A DNA stretch of 29,617 nt, taken from the NCBI GenBank assembly GCA_937928195.1, contig CALEYZ010000067.1, positions 1 through 29,617 on the forward strand, in the 5' to 3' direction. Under the pieces are notes generated by a model. It was not told the origin of the DNA. It saw only the letters and a program-made list of their open reading frames with translations, and ran no database searches. This document shows, piece by piece, positions 21,320 to 29,058 of the stretch. Both the position numbers and the translations under genes were made by a program. The DNA comes from an uncultured Limnohabitans sp. (GTDB lineage Bacteria; Pseudomonadota; Gammaproteobacteria; Burkholderiales; Burkholderiaceae_C). Each line of letters starts with the position of its first letter. The first letter of the stretch is position 1.

Positions 21320-23734
21320 ATGGCAACACAACAGTTTCCAACGCAAGCCAAAATTGTGATTGTGGGCGGTGGCATTGCCGGTTGCTCAGTGGCCTATCAC
21401 TTGGCCAAGCTGGGACAGACCGATGTGGTTTTGTTGGAGCAGGGCAAGTTAACCAGCGGCACCACTTGGCATGCTGCAGGTTTGGTGGGGCAAATGCGTC
21501 CCAACCGCAATATGACGCGCATGAGCAAGTACGGCATTGAACTTTATTCAACGCTAGAGGCCGAAACCGGATTGGCCACAGGTTGGAAACAATGCGGCAG
21601 TGTGAACGTGGCGCGCACGCCCGAACGCATGAAAGTATTGCGCAAACAAATTGCATTGGCGCGCAGCTTTGGTGTGGAAGTGCATGAAATCACGCCGCAA
21701 GAAGTGGGTGAACGTGCGCCTTTGCTGCGCACCGATGATCTGGTGGGCGGCATTTGGATTCCTGGGGACGGCAAAGCCAATCCTGCCGATTTGTGCATGT
21801 CTTTGGCCAAGGGGGCGCGCCAAAAAGGGGTGAAGATTGTCGAAGACATCGAAGTGACGGGTGTGGCGTTACACGAAGGCCGCGTCAAAGGCGTCAAAAC
21901 CAAACAAGGTGACATTCAGTGTGACATCTTGGTGAATTGCGCGGGGCAATGGGCGCGTCAATTTGGACAGCTGGCGGGCGTCAATGTGCCCTTGTATTCA
22001 GCTGAGCATTTCTACATCGTGACCGACAAGATTGAGGGCATTCACCCTATGTGGCCCGTGGTACGCGACCCCGATGGCTACATCTATTACAAAGAAGAAG
22101 TGGGTGGTTTGGTGATGGGCGGTTTTGAGCCTGTGGCCAAACCCTGGAATGTGCATCCTATTCCGTCGACCTTCCAGTTTGAACTCTTGGGCGAAGACTG
22201 GGACCAGTTTGAAATTCTGATGCAAAACGCCATTCAACGCACGCCTTGCCTAGAGACTGCCAAGGTCAAAATGCTGCTGAATGGCCCTGAGAGTTTCACG
22301 CCTGATGGCAATTTCATTTTGGGTGAAGCACCTGAAGTTCGCAATTATTTTGTGTGCGCGGGTTTCAATTCAGCGGGCATTGCCAACTCGGGGGGTGCAG
22401 GCCGATTGATGGCCGAATGGATTGTGGGCGGTGAACCCAGTGTCGATTTGTGGGATGTGGATGTGCGTCGCTTTGGACCTTTCACAGGCAACCGAAAAGC
22501 ACTGTCTGAACGAACGGCAGAAACTTTGGGTCTGCACTATGCCATGCGCTGGCCGCGTCAAGAATTGCAAACGGTCAGGCCCTTGCGTTGTTCACCGCTC
22601 TACGACATCTTGGCTGCCAAAGGTGCCGAGTTTGGCAGCAAGAATGGTTGGGAACGTGTGAACTATTTCAAGCCTGCAGATGCGGCGCCTGCCCGCGATA
22701 CGCTGGACACACCCGACTGGTTGCCATGGATGCAAGCAGAGCAAAAAGCCACACGAGAAGCGGTGGCGCTTTACGATCAAAGTTCTTTCTCTAAATTGTG
22801 GGTGCAAGGCCCCGACGCACTGAGTTTCTTGCAATACATGTGCGCCAATGACGTCGATGTGGCCATTGGCAAAATGGTCTACACGCCCTTGCTCAACGAC
22901 CGGGGTGGTTTTGAGAGCGACCTCACGGTGATTCGCTTGGCCTCGGACCGTTTCATGATCGTGACGGGTTCTGGGCAAACCACGCGCGACCTCGATTGGT
23001 TGCAACGCCATGTGACGTCGGCGATGCGTGTGTCCATCAACGATGTGTCGGCGCAGTACTGTGTGCTGTCCTTGATGGGGCCACGTGCGGCCGAGTTGAT
23101 GTCGCGGGTGTGTCCTGATGATTTATCGCCTGCCAGCTTGGCGTTTGCACACACTCGAGAAGTGGATGTGGGCCATGCCAAAGTACGGGCCGCCCGCATG
23201 AGCTACGTGGGCGGGCCAGGCTATGAGCTGTATGTGCCCGTTGAAATGACGCGGCACGTGTACCTGACTTTGCAAGCAGCAGGGCTTGACTTGGGCTTGC
23301 GTGATGCAGGCTATTACGCTTTGGATGCCCTGCGCATTGAACGTCAAAGGCGTGCGTGGGGTGCCGAAATGGGACCCGACGAAACACCTTTTGAAGCGGG
23401 TTTGTGGGCGGGCGTCAAACTGGACAAGCTTGCAGATTTCAAAGGTAAAAAGGCATTGCTCGAGCGGAAAAATCAGGGCGTGAGCTTGGACAAAAAGCTG
23501 GTCAAAATTGTGGCCAAAGATCCACAGCACTATTTGTGGGGTGGTGAGCCCTTGAATGTGAAGGGGCAATTTGTCGGAGAAATTACCTCCGCAGGTTGGG
23601 GCTACGAAGCGGGAGCCATGGTGGCCCTGGGTTACATCCGAGGTGACTGGGCACGCATGCCCATCCACCATTTGCAAGCGCAGGCTGAACTCTGGGGAGA
23701 GCCTGTGGATGTGGTGATTCACGAAGCCAACTGA
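21320..23734 (+). CDS. FAD-dependent oxidoreductase fused to a GcvT folate domain (dimethylglycine/sarcosine dehydrogenase type)
   Basis: The protein has 804 residues. Residues 8-370 form an FAD-binding DAO domain with VGGGIAG (15-21) and E40. H51 in SGTTWHAAGL is at the position of covalent flavin attachment in dimethylglycine and sarcosine dehydrogenases. A linker domain (FAO_M, about 375-430) and a GcvT aminomethyltransferase-like domain with its C-terminal barrel (about 435-800; DALRIERQRRAWGAEM) follow. Family members oxidatively remove an N-methyl group and pass the one-carbon unit to tetrahydrofolate. In this operon the substrate could be an N-methylated aminoethylphosphonate instead of N-methylglycine (inference). 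AGGA precedes the ATG. It is the last gene of the rightward set. Confidence 0.85.
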   Translation: MATQQFPTQAKIVIVGGGIAGCSVAYHLAKLGQTDVVLLEQGKLTSGTTWHAAGLVGQMRPNRNMTRMSKYGIELYSTLEAETGLATGWKQCGSVNVARTPERMKVLRKQIALARSFGVEVHEITPQEVGERAPLLRTDDLVGGIWIPGDGKANPADLCMSLAKGARQKGVKIVEDIEVTGVALHEGRVKGVKTKQGDIQCDILVNCAGQWARQFGQLAGVNVPLYSAEHFYIVTDKIEGIHPMWPVVRDPDGYIYYKEEVGGLVMGGFEPVAKPWNVHPIPSTFQFELLGEDWDQFEILMQNAIQRTPCLETAKVKMLLNGPESFTPDGNFILGEAPEVRNYFVCAGFNSAGIANSGGAGRLMAEWIVGGEPSVDLWDVDVRRFGPFTGNRKALSERTAETLGLHYAMRWPRQELQTVRPLRCSPLYDILAAKGAEFGSKNGWERVNYFKPADAAPARDTLDTPDWLPWMQAEQKATREAVALYDQSSFSKLWVQGPDALSFLQYMCANDVDVAIGKMVYTPLLNDRGGFESDLTVIRLASDRFMIVTGSGQTTRDLDWLQRHVTSAMRVSINDVSAQYCVLSLMGPRAAELMSRVCPDDLSPASLAFAHTREVDVGHAKVRAARMSYVGGPGYELYVPVEMTRHVYLTLQAAGLDLGLRDAGYYALDALRIERQRRAWGAEMGPDETPFEAGLWAGVKLDKLADFKGKKALLERKNQGVSLDKKLVKIVAKDPQHYLWGGEPLNVKGQFVGEITSAGWGYEAGAMVALGYIRGDWARMPIHHLQAQAELWGEPVDVVIHEAN

Positions 23735-23809
23735 TGGCGTGAGTCAGTGTGCCAGCGCACAGGCATAATTTGGGCTGTGCCCAGTGCATTTCTGGGCGTA
23801 GGAATTTGC

Positions 23810-24736
23810 ATGACTCTTTTGGCAATTTTGTTGGGCACCTTGGCCGCTGGCATCGGCAGCGTTTGGCTGGCGGCTTGGCTGAGCTTTGGCCTTGTGAGCC
23901 GCTATACGCAGCACATGCTCAGCTTGGCTGCGGGTGCTTTGCTTGCGACTGCTTTTTTGCACCTCTTGCCTGAAGCCTTTGAAGCCGGTGTGGAACCTCA
24001 CAACCTGTTTGTCACTTTGCTGTTTGGCTTGTTGTTCTTCTTCTTGCTCGACAAAGCTGAACTTTGGCACCATGGCCACGAACACCATCATGGGCATCAC
24101 CATGGACATCACCATGGACATCACCATGGACCTCACGATGGGCCTCACGATGGCCCTCACGATGGCCCTCACGATGGGGTTGCCGACCATGAACACAGCC
24201 TTGCAGAAGCGCATGACCACGGTCATGCCCATGCTGAATTCGAATCACATCACGCTGCTGCGGACACTCAAACTTTGGCAGGTGGCTGGGCTATTTTGGC
24301 GGGTGACAGCGTTCATTGTTTTGGCGATGGCGTCTTGATCGCTTCGGCTTTCATGGTGGATTTGCGTTTGGGGATCGTGGCGGCCTTGGCTGTGCTGGCC
24401 CATGAGGTACCGCACCACATGGGCGATTTGGTGGTTCTGCGCGAAGGCTCAGGCAGTCGCCAAACAGCCATTCTGAAAGTAACTTTGGCGGGCGCCATCA
24501 CGGCTTTGGGGGGCGTTGCAGGCTATGCCTTGCTAGACCAATTGAACGGGCTGCTGCCCTACATGCTCACCATTGCCAGCAGCAGTTTCATTTATGTGGC
24601 GCTGGCCGATCTCATACCGCAACTGCAAAAACGTTTGAGCTCGCAAGAAACTGCTGCGCAAATTGTGTGGCTTGTGTCAGGCATTGTTTTGGTCAGCGGC
24701 GTGAGCATGCTGGCCCATTCTTCAAGCCTTCATTGA
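23810..24736 (+). CDS. ZIP-family divalent metal transporter with His-rich loop
   Basis: The protein has 308 residues. ZIP hallmarks are present: HCFGDGVLIASAF (TM4) and HEVPHHMGDLVVL (TM5), which line the metal site. Between TM3 and TM4 is a long histidine-rich cytoplasmic loop (about 85-145) made of HHHG and PHDG repeats. It probably takes up Zn2+ or Fe2+; the metal is not resolvable. The upstream in-frame extension from a GTG at 23747 is rejected because GGAA lies seven bases ahead of the ATG at 23810. A CATAAT at 23764-23769 may be its -10, so it is likely its own unit rather than part of the phosphonate operon. Confidence 0.88.
   Translation: MTLLAILLGTLAAGIGSVWLAAWLSFGLVSRYTQHMLSLAAGALLATAFLHLLPEAFEAGVEPHNLFVTLLFGLLFFFLLDKAELWHHGHEHHHGHHHGHHHGHHHGPHDGPHDGPHDGPHDGVADHEHSLAEAHDHGHAHAEFESHHAAADTQTLAGGWAILAGDSVHCFGDGVLIASAFMVDLRLGIVAALAVLAHEVPHHMGDLVVLREGSGSRQTAILKVTLAGAITALGGVAGYALLDQLNGLLPYMLTIASSSFIYVALADLIPQLQKRLSSQETAAQIVWLVSGIVLVSGVSMLAHSSSLH
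24083..24178 (+). repeat. Eight in-frame 12-bp tandem units coding HHHG(x4) PHDG(x4)
   Basis: The array consists of four copies of a CACCATGGACAT-like unit and four copies of a CCTCACGATGGC-like unit, all exactly 12 bp and in frame (residues 92-123 of the ZIP protein). The two blocks differ by a His-to-Pro/Asp change but share phase. Copies are nearly identical at DNA level, so unit number can change by slippage without a frameshift. Confidence 0.95.
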
Positions 24737-24781
24737 TCGGCTTAGGCGCGCACAATTTGGCGCTTGATTTGCCCTTGATTT

Positions 24782-25639
24782 TCAGGACTTTGCGCAGGTG
24801 AGGCCGGGCGTGTTGCACCACTCGCTCCAGCTGCCGGGGTACAAGCGGGTGATGCCCAAGCCAGCCAATTCCATGGCCAATATGTTGGGAACCGCACTGA
24901 CGCCACTGCCGCAGTGATGCACGACAGTCGACGCAGGTCGGCCTGCCAAAACTTTTTCAAACTCGGCGCGCAACACCTCAGGCGATTTGAAAAATCCATC
25001 CGCAGTGAGGTTTTCATTGAAAGGACGGTTCAACGCACCCGGAATGTGACCTGCCACCGGATCAATCGGTTCCATTTCGCCGCGATAGCGCGCAGCCCCC
25101 CGCGCATCGATGAGGGTGAGGTTGGCATGGCCGACTTGGGGTGCCAGTTCTGCTGTGCTGAGCCATTCACGCAAAGCCGGTTTCAGCGCAAATGTAGAGG
25201 GCGTGTGAGTCAATGCAGCAAGGCCGGCTTCCACTTTGCCGTCTGCGGCTTGCCATGCTTGCAAGCCACCATCGAGCACCGCCACAGCATCGTGACCCAG
25301 CCACTTCAGCATCCACCACAAACGGCCGCAGTAGTTGGCGCCGTTGCGGTCGTACACCACTGCTTGCATGTGATTTTGAAAGCCAAGGCTGCTGAGCCAA
25401 GCCGCCACAGATTCACGTGCTGGCAACGGGTGTCGCCCGCCATTGACGGCCGAGGCTTCGTGCGTACTGAGGTTGCGGTCCAAGTGCGCTTGTTGTGCCC
25501 CTTGAATGTGTGCCGTCTGAAACATCACATCGGCCATTTCGGGTTTCATCAAATCACAGCTGCAATCAAACACCATGAACGCTTGTCCAGAAGTTTGCAG
25601 CTCTTTCAGTTGCTGAACAGAAATGAGGGTGGTGTACAT
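24782..25639 (-). CDS. sseA: 3-mercaptopyruvate sulfurtransferase (two-domain rhodanese)
   Basis: The protein has 285 residues with two rhodanese domains (about 5-130 and 155-275). The active loop HHCGSGVSAV has C243; the CGSGV(S/T)A form is typical of mercaptopyruvate sulfurtransferases, while thiosulfate sulfurtransferases carry CRKGVT. It transfers sulfur from 3-mercaptopyruvate to a thiol acceptor, giving persulfide or H2S. Start: ATG 25639 with GGAAG upstream; the longer frame to 25672 overlaps the upstream DMT stop. It lies 19 bp after the DMT gene and is convergent with the ZIP gene. The functional link to the sulfur block at the other end of the window is speculative. Confidence 0.88.
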   Translation of the reverse strand: MYTTLISVQQLKELQTSGQAFMVFDCSCDLMKPEMADVMFQTAHIQGAQQAHLDRNLSTHEASAVNGGRHPLPARESVAAWLSSLGFQNHMQAVVYDRNGANYCGRLWWMLKWLGHDAVAVLDGGLQAWQAADGKVEAGLAALTHTPSTFALKPALREWLSTAELAPQVGHANLTLIDARGAARYRGEMEPIDPVAGHIPGALNRPFNENLTADGFFKSPEVLRAEFEKVLAGRPASTVVHHCGSGVSAVPNILAMELAGLGITRLYPGSWSEWCNTPGLTCAKS

Positions 25640-25658
25640 AAGAGACTTCCTATTTAAG

Positions 25659-26546
25659 TCAATGATCTTCAACGGGCAGTGTCACAGTACTCCGCGCGCG
25701 CAGTGCCGTGGCGGCAATGGCACTGAGCACAATGACACAAATGCCAGCCCAGCCAATGAAAGGGATTTGGTCGCCAAATAAAAACAGGCCAAACAAGGCC
25801 GAAAACACAATGCCGGCGTATTGCAAATTGGCCACCACCATGGTGGCACCATCGTTGTAGGCTCTTGTCATGCACCATTGGCCCAACGCAGCCAAAATGC
25901 CCATGGGAATGAGCAGCCAAGCTTGTGGCCAGACCCATTCACTGGTGCCGGTCAAGAGCATGCAAAGAGCGCCGGAGACGGTGGCGCCCAAAGAAAAGTA
26001 AAAAACGGTGCGCTCGACAGGTTCACCTTCTCGGCCCAATGCGGCAACCTGCAAATAGGCCATGGCGGCGATCACGCCGGAGGACACGCCTACCAGGCCT
26101 GCAACAATTTGGTTTTGCTCAAAGGTGGGGCGCAAAATCATGACCACGCCAGCAAAGCCCACCAGTACGGTCATCGCCACGGGAATTTGTTGTTTGGCGT
26201 TTTGCATGGACCCTGCCCAAATGGTGCTGCCCACCAAAAATGCCGCCACCCACACACCGCTCATGTAGTTCAGAGTCATGGCGGTGGCCAAAGGCAAATA
26301 CGCAATGGCATAAAACCATGCCGCCAAAGATGTGACGCCCACCACAGAACGCCAAAGGTGCATTTTGGGCACGGGCGTTTTGAGAGAAATTCCTTTGCGA
26401 TGGCAAGCCACGGCCATGATCAAGGTGCCGATGGCACCACGATAACAAACCAATTCGAAAGTGTTGAAATGCGTGGCTGCGAATTTGACGCACACACTCA
26501 TGGATGAGAAGAACAGTGAAGCCAGAACCATCCAGAGTGCTTGCAT
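25659..26546 (-). CDS. DMT-superfamily (EamA) transporter
   Basis: The protein has 295 residues with about ten transmembrane segments in two EamA repeats (the first from residue 1 to about 130, the second about 150-290). CYRGAIGTLIMA and NLQYAGIVFSALFGLFLFGDQIP are family-like segments. The substrate is unknown. It starts at an ATG five bases after the Rieske gene stop, without a clear Shine-Dalgarno sequence; a GTG at 26591 would create a 40-bp overlap. It is different in sequence from the DMT protein of the phosphonate operon. It is likely cotranscribed with the Rieske and sulfurtransferase genes. Confidence 0.85.
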   Translation of the reverse strand: MQALWMVLASLFFSSMSVCVKFAATHFNTFELVCYRGAIGTLIMAVACHRKGISLKTPVPKMHLWRSVVGVTSLAAWFYAIAYLPLATAMTLNYMSGVWVAAFLVGSTIWAGSMQNAKQQIPVAMTVLVGFAGVVMILRPTFEQNQIVAGLVGVSSGVIAAMAYLQVAALGREGEPVERTVFYFSLGATVSGALCMLLTGTSEWVWPQAWLLIPMGILAALGQWCMTRAYNDGATMVVANLQYAGIVFSALFGLFLFGDQIPFIGWAGICVIVLSAIAATALRARSTVTLPVEDH

Positions 26547-26551
26547 GCGTT

Positions 26552-27685
26552 TCAGTCGCTCAGGGCGTTGCCCATTTTTCGTCTGTACCACTCATGGAAA
26601 TGCTGCATGCCATCTTCCATGGGGCTTTGATAGGGGCCGACTTCGTTGTCGCCTCGCTTGAGCAAGGCTTTGCGTCCAGCGTCCATGCGCTCACCAATTT
26701 CATCGTCTTCGATGCATGTTTCCATGTACGCCGCTTGCTGCGCTTCCACAAATTCACGCTCAAACGCCACGATTTCTTCGGGGTAATAAAACTCCACCAT
26801 GTTCAGCGTTTTTTCGGGGCTGATGGGGTGCAAGGTCGAGACTGTCAGCACATGGGGGTACCACTCCACCATGATGTGAGGGTAGTAGGTCAGCCAAATG
26901 GCGCCGTAATCAGGAACGGCACCCTGGCGGTATTGCATGAGCTGTTCTTGCCAGCGCTTGTAAACGGGGCTGCCTGATTTACCCAAGCGGTTGGCGATGC
27001 CAACGGTTTGCACTGAAAACTCTTTTTGGAACTGCCAACTCAAATCATCGCAGGTGACGAAATTACCCAGACCAGGGTGGAAGGGCTCAACGTGGTAATC
27101 CTCTAAATAGACTTCGATGAAAGTCTTCCAGTTGTAATTGCACTCGTGCATCTCAACATGGTCGAGTTTGAAACCTGTGAAATCGAGGGCGGCGCGGGGG
27201 CCCATGCCAGCCAAGTCGGCAGACACGTCGCGGCCGTTGTCTTCAAACAGCAAACCGTTCCACTCTCGCAGGGGGTAGTTTTGAAGGTTCAGGCAGGGGT
27301 CTTGTGCAAAATGGGGGGCGCCCAACAGGTCGCCTGATGGGGCATAAGTCCAGCGGTGCAGGGGGCACACAATGTTGCCGCCGGCGCTGCCTTTTTGCTG
27401 GGTGTTGAGTGAACCTCTGCCCTGCAGCATCACGGCTTGGCGGTGTCTGCAAATGTTAGAGACCAATTCGACGCCACGTTCGGAGCGCACCAAAGCGCGT
27501 CCGCCAGCTTCTTGGGGCAGGGCGTGGTAGTCCCCGATGTCGGGAACGGACAGTTGATGACCCACATACTTGGGGCCTTGCTGAAAAATGCTTTTCAGCT
27601 CGCGCTGGAACAGCGCATCATCAAAGTAGCTTGAAACTGGTAGTTGGCTTGCGGCCTGCTGCAGTTGAAGACTTAAATCAGACAT
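26552..27685 (-). CDS. Rieske non-haem iron oxygenase, alpha subunit
   Basis: The protein has 377 residues. The Rieske [2Fe-2S] ligands are C79-R-H81 and C107-P-L-H110. The mononuclear iron site uses H198 and H203 (EDYHVEPFHPGL), with D327 or D328 as probable third ligand. The C-terminal SRPBCC domain binds the substrate. It is a ring-hydroxylating or N-demethylating oxygenase component and needs a separate reductase, not seen here. The substrate cannot be read from the sequence. Similar genes lie beside xseB-ispA-dxs in related Burkholderiales, so the location is not clearly related to the phosphonate genes. Start at ATG 27685, with a weak AGGTC upstream. Confidence 0.88.
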   Translation of the reverse strand: MSDLSLQLQQAASQLPVSSYFDDALFQRELKSIFQQGPKYVGHQLSVPDIGDYHALPQEAGGRALVRSERGVELVSNICRHRQAVMLQGRGSLNTQQKGSAGGNIVCPLHRWTYAPSGDLLGAPHFAQDPCLNLQNYPLREWNGLLFEDNGRDVSADLAGMGPRAALDFTGFKLDHVEMHECNYNWKTFIEVYLEDYHVEPFHPGLGNFVTCDDLSWQFQKEFSVQTVGIANRLGKSGSPVYKRWQEQLMQYRQGAVPDYGAIWLTYYPHIMVEWYPHVLTVSTLHPISPEKTLNMVEFYYPEEIVAFEREFVEAQQAAYMETCIEDDEIGERMDAGRKALLKRGDNEVGPYQSPMEDGMQHFHEWYRRKMGNALSD

Positions 27686-27755
27686 GGGTGACCTGACCTA
27701 GAGACTCCCCCTATGAAGGGGCAGGGACAATGCGGGGCTTTGGGGGCTGACCGCG

Positions 27756-27776
27756 AAAAAAACGGACCGAAGTCCG
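27756..27776 (-). terminator. Intrinsic terminator with UUCG tetraloop upstream of the Rieske gene
   Basis: On the minus strand CGGAC-TTCG-GTCCG is followed directly by seven T. The stem is short (5 bp), but the UUCG loop closed by C-G is exceptionally stable. It lies 70 bp before the Rieske start, in a region with no minus-strand gene upstream. It might be a leader attenuator or stop antisense transcripts from xseB. Confidence 0.6.
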
Positions 27777-27858
27777 CGATGAAGGGCAATTGTACCCTCT
27801 GGTCAGCAATTTCGGGGTGAAGACGCCCTAAAATGCCATTCTTTAGATCGACCAAGCC

Positions 27859-28113
27859 ATGCCCAAAGCCACTTCCTCCTCAGCCAAAGCGCAGGCCACT
27901 CAGGCCGTTCCTGAAAGCTACGAAGAGGCGGTTCAAGAACTTGAGCAGTTGCTGGCCAAACTCGAGTCTGGGCAATTGCCTTTGGACCAATTGCTGACCC
28001 ATTACCAACGCGGCGCTACTTTGCTGGCCTATTGCCGTGAATGTTTGGCGGCCATTGAAAACCAAATCAGTGTTTTAGACGAGGGCAGTCTGAAACCTTG
28101 GGATGGCGTATGA
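27859..28113 (+). CDS. xseB: Exodeoxyribonuclease VII small subunit
   Basis: The protein has 84 residues, typical of XseB. The conserved core YEEAVQELEQLLAKLESGQLPLDQLL runs through residues 21-46 and forms the two-helix hairpin that binds the large subunit XseA. It participates in single-strand DNA degradation in the cytoplasm. The TGA overlaps the ATG of ispA (ATGA), so translation is coupled. No strong Shine-Dalgarno sequence precedes the ATG at 27859. TAAAAT at 27828-27833 is a possible -10 for the operon. Confidence 0.92.
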   Translation: MPKATSSSAKAQATQAVPESYEEAVQELEQLLAKLESGQLPLDQLLTHYQRGATLLAYCRECLAAIENQISVLDEGSLKPWDGV

Positions 28114-29057
28114 GTGAATCATTCGGTGGCGCTTTCAATTTCAAAGTTTGGTCAGATGCCAGACTGGCACAGGTTGAACAACTTTTAAAACAAGGGATCG
28201 ATGGCCAGGCCCCCGCAGGTTTGGGTGAGGCCATGCGCTACGCCGTCCTCGATGGCGGCAAACGTCTGCGCCCCTTGTTGGTTTTGGCCGCAGCTGAAGC
28301 CGTGGGCGTGGATTTGGAAGCGGTCAGCGTGTCCGATCAGCCTGCAACCGTTGCCGCATTTCGAGCAGCCTGTGCGGTCGAATTGATCCACGCCTACTCT
28401 TTGGTGCACGACGACATGCCTTGCATGGACGACGATGTGTTGCGCCGTGGCAAGCCCACCGTTCATGTGAAATACGGCGAGGCGCAAGCCCTGTTGGTGG
28501 GGGATGGCTTGCAAGCCTTGGCATTTGAATACCTCACGCCTTTGGATGGCAGTACCGATTTGCAAGTCCAAGCTTTGCAAGTGGGCTTGTTGGCCAGAGC
28601 GGCCGGCTACCAAGGTATGGCTGGCGGTCAGGCCATCGACTTGGCCAGCGTTGGCTTGCCTTTGACAGAAGCGCAATTGCGCCAAATGCATCGCCTTAAA
28701 ACAGGTGCATTGTTGCTGTGCAGTGTGCAGCTGGGGGCTGTCAGTGCTGGCAAACCCAGTACGGTGGTGGCCGATGCCTTGTCGCAATTTGCGCAGGCCT
28801 TGGGCTTGGCTTTTCAAGTGGTCGACGACATTTTGGATGTCACGTCAGACTCTGCCACGCTGGGCAAAACAGCTGGCAAAGATGCCGCCGCAGACAAGCC
28901 CACTTATGTCTCATTGCTGGGGCTGGTCAAAGCCCAACAACTGGCAGAACAACTTCATGAAGAATCCCTGGCCGCATTGAATGCCAGTGGTTTGAGCGCC
29001 ACCGCCACGGCTGCATTGCGCGCCTTGGCAAGCCAAGTGGTGGAACGGAAAAACTAA
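28110..29057 (+). CDS. ispA: Farnesyl/geranyl diphosphate synthase (short-chain polyprenyl synthase)
   Basis: The protein has 315 residues. The first aspartate motif is DDMPCMDD (101-108) and the second DDILD (239-243), with GGKRLRP at 49-55. It condenses isopentenyl diphosphate with allylic diphosphates to make C10 or C15 products in the cytoplasm. The start is the ATG overlapping the xseB stop by 4 bases (28110); an in-frame TTG at 28098 is not needed. The next gene, dxs, begins one base after the TAA, so isoprenoid precursor and chain synthesis are cotranscribed. Confidence 0.93.
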   Translation: MSESFGGAFNFKVWSDARLAQVEQLLKQGIDGQAPAGLGEAMRYAVLDGGKRLRPLLVLAAAEAVGVDLEAVSVSDQPATVAAFRAACAVELIHAYSLVHDDMPCMDDDVLRRGKPTVHVKYGEAQALLVGDGLQALAFEYLTPLDGSTDLQVQALQVGLLARAAGYQGMAGGQAIDLASVGLPLTEAQLRQMHRLKTGALLLCSVQLGAVSAGKPSTVVADALSQFAQALGLAFQVVDDILDVTSDSATLGKTAGKDAAADKPTYVSLLGLVKAQQLAEQLHEESLAALNASGLSATATAALRALASQVVERKN

Positions 29058-29058
29058 C

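Noticed and set aside
23757..23780. GCACAG/CTGTGC hairpin after the FAD-GcvT gene
   Set aside because: 12-base loop and no T-run; could be chance.
24083..24178. Regular repeats reminiscent of a CRISPR array
   Set aside because: Units are contiguous 12-bp coding repeats without spacers, in frame within the ZIP gene.
27708..27721. CCCC-TATGAA-GGGG hairpin before the Rieske start
   Set aside because: Only four pairs and no T-run; too weak to call.
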